Assembly (NCBI RefSeq): GCF_032854445.1
Contig: NC_088295.1
Coordinates: forward strand, 41,217,385-41,281,384
Source of the DNA: Liolophura sinensis
Lineage: Eukaryota; Mollusca; Polyplacophora; Chitonida; Chitonidae
Length of the DNA: 64,000 nucleotides
Direction of reading: 5' to 3'
The notes below the pieces were generated by a model, which saw only the letters and a list, made by a program, of their open reading frames with translations, had not been told where the DNA came from and made no database searches. Shown piece after piece: positions 26,612 to 40,100 of the stretch (position 1 is the first letter of the stretch; the number at the start of each line of letters is the position of its first letter). The position numbers and the translations under genes are program-made.

Positions 26612-29600
26612 ATCATGACTTCAGAGTGTTGGCAAACTGTACTAAGTCATTACAGTATTTTGGGCTACGGTGTTTGTGTTTGACAAGCTCCACTTCTTGC
26701 ACCAACAGCGCTGGATGAATTTTACCTGCTTCTTTTAGCACACCTGTAAAAGATAATAAAATTTATTAGTGACCTTTTTACAGCACAAGTAAACAGGTTT
26801 GTTTGAGAAATAATAATAATAATTTTTATCAAGTCAATCTTTGATGTTTATTTTAGTGCAGTAAATTTTAGGACGTGATCCCTCCAAGTATGAATTCAAA
26901 AATACAAGTTAACATAAGTTACTGCCTTGATCACAATTCCGACCACAAAATATATTATCGGCTGCATTTCACGTAAATTTTAGGGTTTCTCTGGCGACAC
27001 ATTTTGCTTGATTCTGATTGATCCTTCCAACCTACAGGGTCACTCAATATTTTTTGTGAAGTCTGATTAATTTCTTATCAGAAGAACGTAAGTTTTGGCA
27101 TCAGAAGTATATCTGGTGACCACTGATTTCGTTTGGTGAAAGTAAAGCCCTCTTGTGTTTACTGTATAACTATTTAGCTGATTGGTGTCTAACACTGGGG
27201 TCAAGAACTTTTCACTTATGTGTTGGCAGTCAGATTCCAGTGTTATCAGAAAAACCAATGACCTGTCCAAAGAATCTGGTAACCAGCTGACTGAAAGCCA
27301 CAGCAATAGTTGGACTTGAACACTCATCATCCAAGGGCCTGATATTCACAGCAAGCCAGTATCAACCAGTGATGCATTCTATAGAAACTGTATCAAATTT
27401 ACCTAGTATAGCCTCCTGTATTTTGGTGTCTGGGTCATCCAGGTGAACCAACAGTCCCCTGTATATAGCCTCCAGGTGGGCCTTGTACAGCTGTGCATCA
27501 TACCCCTCTCTAAAACAGCTGAAGTAAGCCAGGAATGTCCGAGCGACCGTCACTCGAATCTCGTCACTGCTGTCGTCTAGTCGTTTCAGAAACTCTGGGT
27601 ACATGTTGTGCAGTCTGTCCTGTTCCATGGATGTCCCCATCATGTCAAAGATACGCGTCATGACACGACAGCTGACCAGCCGTGTTGTCTTGTTGTCGTC
27701 GTCCATCAGGCTAATGATAGGTGTTATCATGTCCTCAGTCATGGGCTCCAGCTGCAGATAAAACAATAATTTCAATAAAATTAAGTTTCTGTGTTGTTTC
27801 CTTTCTTTAGCACCTAAACAATATCGTTTTAACTTTAGTTTTATAATACAGATGACCATTTCAGAACAACCCTATATTTGCAATTGACCTAAAATTTTGT
27901 TCATGGCTGAGTTCCACAGTTTACCTTATTCTGAGAATTCTATTCATCTTAGAAAGGAGCTTTGTTTGGAAGGTAAGATGATATCCTGCTGGAAAAATGT
28001 AAGTATCAGTATCAGAATTATTATTTTATGACATTTCTTCATATTAAGTAGGAAATATATTAGCTTAATTTAACCTGGGAAACTGAGCGAACATCAGCCT
28101 TCCTTAGGATAGAAATACAATTTTACTGTAGTATTATCTGTGCTGGGCTTGGCTATTAGTTTTGGGAAGTTCTGGATTGTTTAATGTGTGTAAGTTATAT
28201 ATAACTATGTATAACCGGTATTGAGCCATCTTAAATTTTAAAATTATGAGAAATGCAAGAATTCTATTTAGTAGGACAAAGTCCATGCATTTCAGCATTG
28301 GCATGTTTTACCCACCCCTAATGTAGTATTAGACTATTACTTCTGGGTACAACCAAATATATTAAGACTTCACTCACAACTGCAGATGGTATTCAGTATT
28401 AACACAGTTTCAATACAACTGGACCTGGAGATTTACATTCTGAATGTGTCCTGCTAGCCTTACCCTCTGTTTGGTGAGAACCCCGCTCTGTAGTAGTGCC
28501 CAAAGACAAGAAACAGCCGTGGTCCTGATAGCCCCTGCCACATGCCCAGCCCTCCATGTACAGTTAGGCAGGATCATTTTCTCCACCACTATCCCCCCAA
28601 ACTCCCCAAACATCCCGAGTGAGTCCACTGTAGAGCCAGCATCCATCATCAGCTTTGACAGCAAGGTGAAAAACTTGAGTCTGACTTCTGGGTCTTTGTC
28701 TGGGTTCAGGTTGACTATGAACACTGGGATGATGTGTTCTAGATTCTCCCCTACCACACTGCCTGTAAGGAGAGATGTACAATAAACTTTCACATCAGCT
28801 TGGCAGCATCTCTTGGTGACAATGTACTATGGAAAACTGGTAGTATGCTGAAGTGGGACATACTGCATCATGTTAGTAATGTACTGTCCCCCAGTCTCTT
28901 ATCATGATAAACCACACACACAAGTCTTCACATATATCATATTTCGACTCCGCTGCAAGCCCATGGTTGGGACTGTCCTTAGTGCAGAGAAATGCATCAA
29001 AATATTAATGCCAAAGGTACACTTGCATCCTCCCTCCATCACCCCTAGGAATTTATAACCCCAGAATTCAACTGTTAGGTCACAAGGGAGATTATTTCCA
29101 GTCGTGTCACTACTATGTTGATGGCGAGTGCAGCATAAAAATTTACCACTGGCCAGAAATGAATTTGTGCCTTCAATTTCGTTGGTCTGTGGCTGATTAG
29201 CTGTGGTGAATAAGATGATTTATCTAAATGAAACAGCCATCTTTTATTATCACAAAAATTTGGTAGTGAACTGATCTCATTTTACTTTACAGTATATGAA
29301 CATTGTGACCATGCATTACTACAGATACCTACATGTAGTTACCATTCAAATGACTCTAAAGGAAATCCCACTTTAGTCAATACACTTAAACAGCTTCAAA
29401 GGTTTTTGACAATCCAGGTGTGCTTACCTGCTTCCAAAAGAAGCGTGTCAAAGATGTACCTCTCTACAGAGTGAGTGGTCCAATCCTCATAACCTGGTGA
29501 GAATGAGAGCAACACAGATTTAGTGTGACGTCTGAACAATTCCACTCTAGAACCCAGTCCTTCAGCTTTACTCAGAGATTCCAGACCTTTCTCCACCTGA

Positions 29601-32600
29601 AAAACACATGTATTTAGATTGTTTTACCTCACTGGCAAAATAAATTTTCAGATCAGGTACATGTGTAGTTTGAATCAAGAACTGTGTAGCAATGCATATA
29701 CCTTCTCAATTACCTTCAGTAAAAGATTTATTTATATAGATGTATATATTTAAATAAGTATCTGCAAAATACATAGTAACACCAACAATCAAGTGCATTG
29801 TGCATAACTTTTTGCAAACAATGAAAAATGAAGAGTGTAGGAGATTAAAAATGACAAGTTATTAGATTTTTTGGCTCTTCTTTAAGTGTAATAGGGTGAA
29901 TTGTTCTGAGCAAAGTTGAGATCTACTCTACAAACCACTAATTTGAACTGACCTTCTCCTTGACAGCCGGATCCTGCTGTAATGTTAACACTGTGAGGAG
30001 TACGGTAAAGAGTTGTAAACTGACATCCTGACAGTCCGTGTCTGACACTGTGATGAGAGATTGGACACAGTGTAACAGCTGTACCTGATACTGAGGCTGG
30101 AAAGGACAAAATGAAGACTTTCAGTGTGATGTAATACTGCATATAGAATATTTGTTAAAATCCAAATTTTACACATAATAAAGTTTCATAACTGCCACTA
30201 AGTTATGAAACTTTAATAAATCACAGGCTAAATTTGAGATTGCCTCAAAAAAGGATAGGATGTTGATAAAGTTCAAATAAACAAGCACACTTGGAATACT
30301 GCTTCGCAATGTATGCATATCCTTCTACCAGTCTGAGTATTACCTATGTCAAAATCCAAAGCCTAACAGAAAAATGCCCTGAATTCACTGACAATGGACA
30401 AGACAGCCCAAAAGACTTGATAGGTAACTTGTCATGGTGAAGACATCTACCAGGTTTCAGTTCCATATGGTGAAACCGTTAAGATTATGTCCAGAAAAAT
30501 ATTTCATGAGGGACTGACAGCCGAAGTTTAAACCTATGATCCCTAAAAGAGACAGGCTAGGAACTAATTATAACAAGTGAATGTTGAAATGTGTGTTGAC
30601 AAATTCCTCTGCTTGAAACTGAAGCCTGGTATTGTAGTTACACTGTGATCATACCTGTATAGTCTGACAGACATCTGAAGCCACCAGTGCTGCTGTTATC
30701 TCTGTAAGATAAGGCTTCAGCTGGGAACGTTCGCTGCCTTGAATCACAGAAGCCATCACCATCAAGGGGCCAGAACTCTGGGCAGATTTTATGGCAGGGA
30801 GCATCAGCTTACACCAGACTTCAGGCTTCACAAAGTAACCTATCACCTCAGCAGCTTTTTGTACCTGGAGAATGAGACAGACATTAAGTCAATGAAAACA
30901 ATTTAACAAACACGAGTCAAGTTTATTAAATAGGTAACAAATATAATCACTTGGCTAAATCTTAGAGATGCAGTTTTCACTAAACCTGAAGGACTATCAA
31001 GCATATTTTGAGTGAATCATTTGTTTTCAGGCAAACGGGGAATGATTATATGGAAAAAGTTTTAAACAACTTACGTTTTTGATTCACAAGTCAGTAAATA
31101 TTTTCATAAGCCAATCCAATATCAGTGTTATTTCAGATATAAATTGCATTACTGGGCTAAAAATAAAAAATACCACTACATTGCTTTACAGCACAGTGTT
31201 TAGACTTACAGGTTAAAAAAAAGATCTAAATTTAGAAAATACTACTGAGCCTTTTAGGTATCTGACAAAATTTTAGGGGAAATAAGTGAAACATATCTTT
31301 AGAAATACATGTTTCTTCGAATTTACAAGCATGTAAACTTTTTTGGTAAATGAGTAATTATTGATCAATAATTACTCGCATCTCACTTAGCATGTTTGTT
31401 TTCCAAAGACTAGTTAACAATATATGAATGATTAAACAGCAGAGGCCTAAAGCTGAGAGAGCAGAAGCAGAACAAACAACCATGTTGGTCAAGGGTTTGG
31501 AATTCTGAGCTAAAATTCCTCACAACTAGGAGCCAGAGAAAACTGAAGAATAACTGTTTGTGAAATGAACAGAGCTTTTAACTCTCAAATTGAAATCAAA
31601 ACCTACATCAGCAACCACTTGTTTCTCTTCATCCATGCTGGCTTTGTAAAGGCCTGACAGAAGAATCTCCATGTGCTGGGTGATGTAGTCCTCACAGTTG
31701 ATGAGGAGAGTGTAGAGTAAAGAGGCTGATTTGATCCTGGTGTCAGCCACCCAATCTCCCAGATCTCGCACCAGACCTGGTAATATCTTACTAACATTCC
31801 TCATCATCAGGGTGCGACAGCCAAGATTAGACCGCTCCACTGCAAAGGGATTTCAAAGTACATCTAGTCCAGAAGCACGAAAGGTTTATATTCATATTTA
31901 TGGACACAAGTATGAAGTTAAAAGTTGCAAAATATATTGATTTACACTGGTTTGTTCAAAAGAAAAAGAAAACGGTTTTATGTACCAGTAAATTTTTGAA
32001 AGGATACAAAAAATAAAGCTACTAATTCTACACCAGGTTAAAATTCTTGTGTGTATGGGTACAACTTAGTTAATCTGATTAACACATAAATACATCCTTC
32101 CTACCCTTTGGAGGATAATGCTTTGGAGGACCCTGGTCAAAATCCATCTTATCTTTCAGGTCATCTTCATTTTCTCTGGCATATTTTATTCCTGAAAAAA
32201 TTTATATAAAACAATATAAATTAATACAAATTTATGAGACAATCACATGATAATGTATATGTACATTACACTATAAACAAACTGTGATTACAATAAATGG
32301 AAGGATTAAATAATTCCAACAATAAAAAAAAAAGAAACAGTGTGTAGTATTTTAACTCCGTGAACAATGAAAAAACAGAAATACTGAGATGTTTCTCTTG
32401 TTCTGGATATTACTACATGTAATTCCTTTATCAGTTCTTACCGATGTCATGCCAAAAATTGTCTGCCAATTCCCGAATGGAAGGTTGTTCATCCCTCAGG
32501 CCAGTTAACAGAAGTGGCATAAGTTTGTGGAAAAATGAATATCGGTCACAAAGGTCCAGAAGCCAGTTACCAGTTACCTTGGTAACAGCCTGTCTAACTG

Positions 32601-33689
32601 TAGGTGTTCGGTCAAACAATCTCTGGGCCAGATGGGACACCACATCATCCACAGACTTGCCATTGCCATACTGTATAACATCACCTATGTGAAAGAATAA
32701 TGGATTTCACACTATGAATGTTAATATGATGTGATTTCTTGTATCGACTCATCAAATTTGACAGGTGGAATAAAAATAGGACAAGTGCATTTTGTAAGCA
32801 GCCAACTGCACAAAATAGCGGATGTTCTATTTTCCTATCGGACTTAAATGACAATCGCACGGTGTGAATGTGGCTCGACATTACCAATTTCAGACTTTCA
32901 AGAGTTTACAGGGGTCTATAACTTATTACACATGAACTGTAACCTTATTTCATCCATGACTATTTTTAAATTGCTGCAAGAACATATAGCAACGGGATTC
33001 ATCACAACTTAAAATGGTGCATCTTTATATCATTCTACATGTAGCTTAACACACTTACCGATTGCCTCTATAACACAAACACGAACTCTAGAATGCTGAT
33101 GGGAGATGGCTGTCAATAATGGTTTGATTAGTGACTCTGACTGCATATGAAAATGCTGAGGAATGGATTTTGCTAATTTTGAAGCACATTTACAGCTTTC
33201 CTTTTTCACCTCCGGGAATGGGTCCTGAATAGTTCTCTGCAGTATACGAATGGTGTCGTCCATATACACCACCATTTTATCCGCAGAGAGAGTTACAATT
33301 TGGGACAGCATTTCCACCATTTGCAGTCGGAGTTCTTCTGAATGCTCTATGATGTCCTGCTGTCCAAGTCTTTGTACGAGAACAGGCATTACATATGGCA
33401 GACATTCCCCAGGGCTCGGCACGTTCTGCAAAAACTCTGCGAGGATAGAAATTGACAGCTCTCGGCATTTTTCAACCGGGTCAGAAACAGTCTTGAGGAG
33501 TGGCTTCAGTACCTCACTGAAAACGGTCTGTAATTCTGTCTTATCGAGCTGTGGATTCCTCTGTAACGTGTCTTTCTTAATTCCCTCAAGTGCCCGCTTC
33601 CTTGTGTTTCGATTTTCTTCAGATAAACAGTTGATATGCCTGGCAATTCCTTGTAAAACAGCATTGGAATTCTCATCAGTCGAAGCCAT
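26612..33689 (-). CDS. DNAAF5: Dynein axonemal assembly factor 5 (HEAT-repeat protein 2)
   Basis: Exons in transcript order: 33689-33059, 32684-32442, 32191-32105, 31839-31607, 30864-30655, 30096-29953, 29596-29428, 28762-28464, 27751-27403, 26743-26612 (terminal coordinate uncertain by one base). All introns are GT-AG and phases join, giving about 831 residues against about 855 in human DNAAF5. The protein is a chain of HEAT repeats; clear landmarks are [40 protein letters not shown] and a C-terminal [19 protein letters not shown]. The start ATG opens exon 1 (MASTDENSN). In other animals DNAAF5 acts in the cytoplasm in pre-assembly of outer and inner dynein arms before import into motile cilia, and its loss causes primary ciliary dyskinesia. 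It is convergent with the VWA3A-like gene. Orthology rests on recognition of the whole-length repeat pattern. Confidence 0.93.
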
Positions 33690-34580
33690 GATGTTGATAC
33701 CAACGCCTCGTTCTCGTGTGCTAAGGTATAGGTTTTCTAACTCTGTGATGAAAAGATCACTTCACAGGGAGACAACTTCGAGCAGAACATGCTTTAACCT
33801 GTCTGAACATGCAAGTGCTCTGACAGCTACCATCGCTAATAGTGTTTGTAGCCACATGGTCTGATTTTGATGAGATTAGTGTTTGACATAAACATTACGA
33901 GACAATATTACAACACTACTAAACATTATTTTAGACAACTGACAATCCTTGAGTGCTACAGGGAATGTGCAGAAGAGTATCAAAATGAAAATTTCAGTTG
34001 ATATTCCTGGCTTTTCTCAGTGTAGCTTTGCATATTTAAGACGCTCAAATAAAATCTGACTGTTACCAAATTCAACCCAAGAAACGAAATGCCTATAACG
34101 GTAATCTGTCTTGCTAACCTTAATCTATACTTCCATGCTTTAATTCATTATAAAAGAAGGGGCATGTTAATTGCCTACGGAATATCAGTACTGTATTTAA
34201 CTAGGAAAGTTTTTAAATGTACATAAAGTTAACTTTTTCTAGAGTTGGGCATGGCTGTTTGAGCGTGGTTCTTTTAACTCTTGCTCTGCCATAGTATTTT
34301 AGTAACACAACTTGTGGCATATGTTTGCCTTTAGCTGGTGGCAAAAGGGTTTATTAGTATAATATGAATCAGTTGTTCAGTGGAGCCCCGTACAGTACAT
34401 TCATTGTTAGTACATTTGATTGCTAATGTTTTCACAAGCATTCATCATCTCTCCCTTTGCAGGCTTCCACCAACACTGGCATATATTTGTAGGCCTAGTC
34501 TTGTGTTACTAAAGAACCATGTACAAAACTAACATTAATATGCACTCATACTTGGACTCTGGATTCCAATTTGATTTAAT

Positions 34581-34675
34581 CTTTTATTTATTCAATAAAT
34601 AAAGCATTATGATGGGAGGAAACCAGGAAGAGCACGGGGGAAACCCATAACCATCTGCAAGTTGCTGGCAGATGA
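34581..34675 (-). mobile_element. SINE family A fragment, antisense
   Basis: Tail cttttatttattcaataaat, then gcattatgatgggaggaaac and acccataaccatctgcaagt, all matching the other family A copies. The head is missing. Confidence 0.75.
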
Positions 34676-34829
34676 TAACTTGATGTCAATTAGGATAAGT
34701 ATACAGCCACAAGCATGACAAGTACAATGTTCTCATATCACAGCCTCATGGTGGATGCAGCTTATGATTGCATATGCAATAGCATCCCTGATGAATGTCC
34801 ATTAAGGGTTAGGGCTTAATACCATATTG

Positions 34830-35240
34830 GTAGTATTTCAGCCATTTGCCAAGAACGTATGTAATACGGCAAACTTGTTGGGGCTTGAACTAGTGGCCTG
34901 TACTTCTACTACTAGACCACAGGATGATGCCCACAGCCAGCCAGTACATTCCATTGGTTACATTCACACCCTCAATTACTTGTCCCGTCCTCATGGCAAG
35001 GTTTTTGAATCATACCACACATACTTTTTGTTCCCCGGAAACCTTGTGGGGGACTGGGGTCAGTTGTTCATAGGTATATTAAGGTATAAAGGTATAAAAG
35101 TTGTGCCAGGTTTAAATCTTAATACCAATCTTGTGCTAATGCAAAACCAATTAGACTTCAGTCCAAATTTAAGTTAAAACCAGGCTTAACTACTGAGCTT
35201 CTACCACTACACCAATGGGATATTTCCAAAGGTAGATAGC
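34830..35240 (-). repeat. Possible tRNA-derived SINE debris
   Basis: Minus-strand segments resemble tRNA promoter boxes: tgtggtctagtagtagaag with agttcaagccccaac near 34880, and attggtgtagtggtagaagc near 35190. No shared SINE body was recognised, so the family is unknown and the call is tentative. Confidence 0.35.
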
Positions 35241-37186
35241 CCGTACAATCTACCATGTTGAACACACTGGAGTCATGCAGGAAACTGTTATTGTAATTCT
35301 ATAGTGTAATGGACATTGTGGTGCTCATTCTGATACAATCCAATCATTCGCTACAGTGGTACAGGATATGGATTCAAACTGATTCTTCACACACTTCAAT
35401 CTCAGTGACATAGCATTCATTCTTTGTTCAAATATTTAATTTCAACAATCTTATTCCCTCTATGCATGGGAGAGCAACTTCAATCCACTGGTTCACAAGA
35501 CCATGACACGTCAATATGTAAACAGGAGTATATTCAGCTTAAGAGGATAGGACAAGTAATGATCGACCTGCCATCTTCAGAATGGCATTTCAGTTGGGCG
35601 GCACTAAAATAACCAGCGCTCAACCAGTTATTGTAATATGAACAGGATAAAAGTAACAGTAACCCTCAGCAAACAAACAAATCAATGCAAAGGAAGTCAA
35701 CAAACTGTAATATTCAAGTTAGAAAGGAGTTTTAATAATGGATAACGTCATGGTAAAAGTGAAACTTCTCAGCCTGTAGAGTCTGCAAGTGATGTACTAC
35801 ATATCAACCATGACTATGCATTACAAAAATGTAACATGTTTCAGACATACAATAGAATACTGAGGAAAAATGCTTAGGGACGGATGTTGCAGTATGCAAT
35901 ATCTATGTTTACTTTCACACAAGTATAGCAAAAGTGGGAATGAAATGTAAGCAATGGGTTAAAACAATATAGATCAGCCATAAAAAAAGAGAACATAACA
36001 GCTTAGAACGTACTTGCACTTGTAAGAAAGTGACAACAAACACAACATATAAATAAAAAGGCTTTCGACTTCAACAAAACATCCAACATGGTGAACATTC
36101 TCAGCTGTAACACTGCTAAGAAAATAAAGTGGATTACACGTTAAAAATGTAATCACATGAAACATTTTAAACACTCTTCGAAGCTTTATTATAAGAGACT
36201 AATAAATGTTTAACCCTACACATGTATTTCCTAACAATAGCTAAAGACAGAACAGCCGATGAAGATGGGCCTCATCCAACATGCTCATACTTTAAGGTTA
36301 AAAATATAATAAATTCTTATGTTTTTTTTTCTTTCTGGCATTACACATAATATGTATCTCCTGTAGCTCAAACCATTTTATGTTTATTTGCTTCAACAAT
36401 GAGCAGTGCTGGCCTTCAAACTAATTCATAAAAATTGCAACTTTTTAAATGCAACAGCATCTGATTCTACATTACAAGTGCATGTATTAATGAAGCAACA
36501 TCTTCCCTCAATGGGAGACTCGAGGATGAGCTACACAGATCGTCCAAATGACAGTACAATGCAATGTTTTCCTCTGTGACTTTGCAGTGCGTGTGTATGT
36601 CATGTATGTTTTATGAGTACACATACACCAATAATTGTGATGCAAAAAAACATGTCATGTGACATGTGCTTTTTGGGACTCTATTTGTAGAAAAATTTCT
36701 GAATTCAGGACATCATACCATTTGTATTCATTTGAAAGTTACAAGATATTTTGCCGTCGGGAGAGATGAGTAAAGGTGGAAAATTTGGACATGTTAAAAA
36801 AAAAAAAATACTTTGAACCTTTTGGCTAAGTTCTGGTGGATTTAAATACTCACTGATGGAAGGCTACAGTGGACGTCTACAGATCCTGAACTCAAACGCT
36901 AACTTTTTACATTCCTACGCAGATTTTCTAGGAGTCTAGCAATATGAAATGAAATCACAACTTATGAGTGCTAAGCACAAGTATTATAATAACAAGATAT
37001 TATAAAAACAAACAAAAATGTATTACCAGAGAAAATATATTATGACATATATATTAGAAACAAAGGGATGAGACCAAACTTTCAACTCAGGAAATTATGT
37101 ATGAGAATGAGGTCAATTGGATTTTCTACAAGTACCCCATTGAGGTATCACAGACAATTGCTATATTGGGATAGATATGACATTTC

Positions 37187-40100
37187 TCAGAAAATACTGG
37201 GGTGTAACACAGGTGGGTTTTCTGTTAAGCACTTCTTTATATCTTCACTCACAGGTGTTTGGGATTGCATGCTGGGCTCTACAATGGGTATATTCTTATA
37301 TAGCTCAAGCATAGCTGCAGATTCTTTGACATTAGGACTATCCTCCTCCTCAGAATTAGTGTCATCATTATCTTCAGGGTCATTGGTACCTGGCTTAGAA
37401 TCTGCAGATTTAGAATCACTGGAGTTGGAATTTTCATCCTGATCTTTGGTATCTGCAGCAGAATCTGATTCATTCCGATCCTCACCAACATTACTGTTGT
37501 CATTGTCAGAGTTATCTCTGTCATTGCCCACAACATTTTCATTGTCATCATTATCAAAATCTTTGGCATTGTCCCCATCTGGCCCAGGTGATTTGCTGTG
37601 CTTTTTCTTCTGATGCAGCTTAAGACCCCTTTCATCCTTGTATGCAATGCCGCAGGGCTCACATGTGACCATATATGGTGATCTGTGGGCCAGTCTATGA
37701 GTTCTCAGTTGGATGTTCCAGCGACTGGTGTAGTTACACTGGTCACAATTAAATGGTGTCTTTCCGGTGTGAGTCCTCATGTGGGATGTCACCTGATAGA
37801 CTTTAGCCGCACGGAAGTCACACTGGGGGCATTTGTGGGGATACTCACCTGTCAACATAACAAATATCATGCCAACTATAGATATGTATTAAACAGCCAA
37901 ACATCTGACATCCTATATTGTAATTGCATGAATGTTCTCTCAAATTGGAAAACTGAAATGAACAGCATTCAGTCAACCATGCCAACAGAACCCAAGTTCA
38001 CAGGAAGGGTTTAATGTTGACACAGGGGTACGAGTGACAATATTTCTGACATACGAATGGGGACGCCACATATGTTTTTAATATTGTGAGGTGGTTTAGG
38101 TATGATACAGGTCCTTGAGCCACTGTTACATCCAAAATGGATTGTAGCACAATGAGTTTCAAAAGAAACCTTCCACCTTTCAGTGCACACTTAAAATACT
38201 TTCTTCTGAATACACATGTATGGATCAGATCCGGTAAAGAATTCTGCTGTTTGCAACTATGTTAATCAATATGGTTGCAACTTGCTCGTTCACTGCAATT
38301 CAGTTGTACCATTTAGGGAATGGTTTGCATAACTGGCAATTTGCAAACATACATTATAAGCTCTGTAATTGCACATAGGATATCACCAATCAACCTCTCA
38401 TCTAAAAATCACACAGGATACAATTGGCTGAGCATTTTTTCACATTAAAGGGCCAAACAGCTGCTACAGGCTAGCCAATAGTAGTAAACCATTGTTTACT
38501 ATAAAAAAATTTTTCTTTCACTTTTGAAAAAAACCCCACTGATTTTCATAAATTATGGCACTATTTCTAAATATAAAGTATTAGCTAATAACAGTAACTG
38601 TGGTAAGGAATACAATTTTTTCGCTCTTAGGATACATACCTGTGTGTATAGGCATGTGTTCTCGCAACTGATACATCCGATAACAAGTGAAAGAGCAGAT
38701 ATTACACATGTAGTTTCGCTCCTTCTGATGAACACGCCTACGATGTTCCTGCAGCATATGTTTAGAGACCACAATAGTACCACACTCTTGGCACAAACAT
38801 GGCCTTTGAACACAGTCTGCTTTGAGCTTCATATGCTTCTTGTAGTAGAACTTACTACTGAACAATTTTCCACATTTGGGGCATGACAAAATGTCCTCAC
38901 CATGGTGTCTGTGCATGTGTCTTCGCAACTGACGACCATATGTGAAGCCTTTGCCACACTTTTCACACGACAGAATGTAGTCTTTGTGAACTTTAGACAT
39001 ATGAGCCCGAAGCCGTTCTTTAGTCAAAAAGCCATTACCACACTTGGAACAAGTAAAGGGCAAAGTTTCTGGGTGTTTCGAGGAAATATGGTGGGTAAGA
39101 TTGGCAGTAACATCATCAAATTTACAGTGAGGACAGGCAAATTTTCCTGACAAGTGTTTGCTGATGTGTCCTTCCATGGCCGAAGCAGTAATGCAGCTAA
39201 AACCTATGTTACACATTTTGCAGGAGTACAGTTTTCGTTCTGGGTCACCTTCTACTGGTTTATCTTCAACTGAGAATTTATCGGAATAATCTTCCAGGCT
39301 GACTGTAGGATACTTTTGAACCCTCTTCCTCTTTGCCTTGCTTGGCTTCTGAAAATTGTAATCATCATCATCATCATCATCATCTTCCTCATTTATATCA
39401 AAATCTGAATCTGAGGCCTTTTCCTCTAACTCATCCGGAGCGAAGTCGGGATCATTCTCGTCATCTTTATGCTTTCTTTTCGCTGGAGTCTCAATGTCTT
39501 CACCTTGCGTATCTTTCTCTTCCAATGACACATCTTTCCCAGGTAAATCTTCTTCTGACTGCATTTCTTCTTCAACATCCATTTCAAATATATCCGTCTG
39601 GGTGGCTGCTCCTGTTTCAGCTTCTAACTCCTCTCGAGTCAGAGGCTCTTCATCTTCCTCGTCCTCTTCATCGTCATTCTCATCTGAATTCTCCTCAGCA
39701 TAACTTTTTCGTGGTTTTCCTCTTATGCGAGAGCTGCGCCGAACATTGGGGTTGTCTATCTCTGGATCTGGAACAATCCTATGCCTAACTTCATCTTCCT
39801 CTTCAGTCTTTAACTTTTGCTTCTTACGCGGAAGAATCTTTCGTCTTCGGGGCACAATAATCAACTGTGTGTCGGAAGGCTTATCTGTCAGATCTTCTGT
39901 GTTTGTTTCCTGATTCACCATGACTTTCACCACTATGTCTTGCTGTGGTTTTGGAAGACTCGTAGCTTCTTGTCCACTGGTGGATGGCTTAGTTTTGGTG
40001 GACGGCTTGGTTTTGGTGGATGGTTTGGTTTTGTTGGATGCTGGTTTAGGTTTTGCTGAAGGCAAAGGTAGTTTGTGAACGGTTACTTGATTATCCCCTC

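Larger units (their letters stand above)
33690..37186. other. Intergenic region with DNAAF5 promoter and zinc-finger gene 3' flank
   Basis: The region upstream of DNAAF5 and downstream of the zinc-finger gene. It holds a SINE family A fragment (34581-34675) and tRNA-like SINE debris (34830-35240). Minus-strand AATAAA candidates lie near 36185 and 36386 for the zinc-finger 3' UTR. No supported exon was seen. Confidence 0.6.

Noticed and set aside
33250-33864. Long plus-strand open frame (204 codons)
   Set aside because: It is the antisense shadow of DNAAF5 exon 1, which has a clear HEAT-repeat product and correct splice sites.
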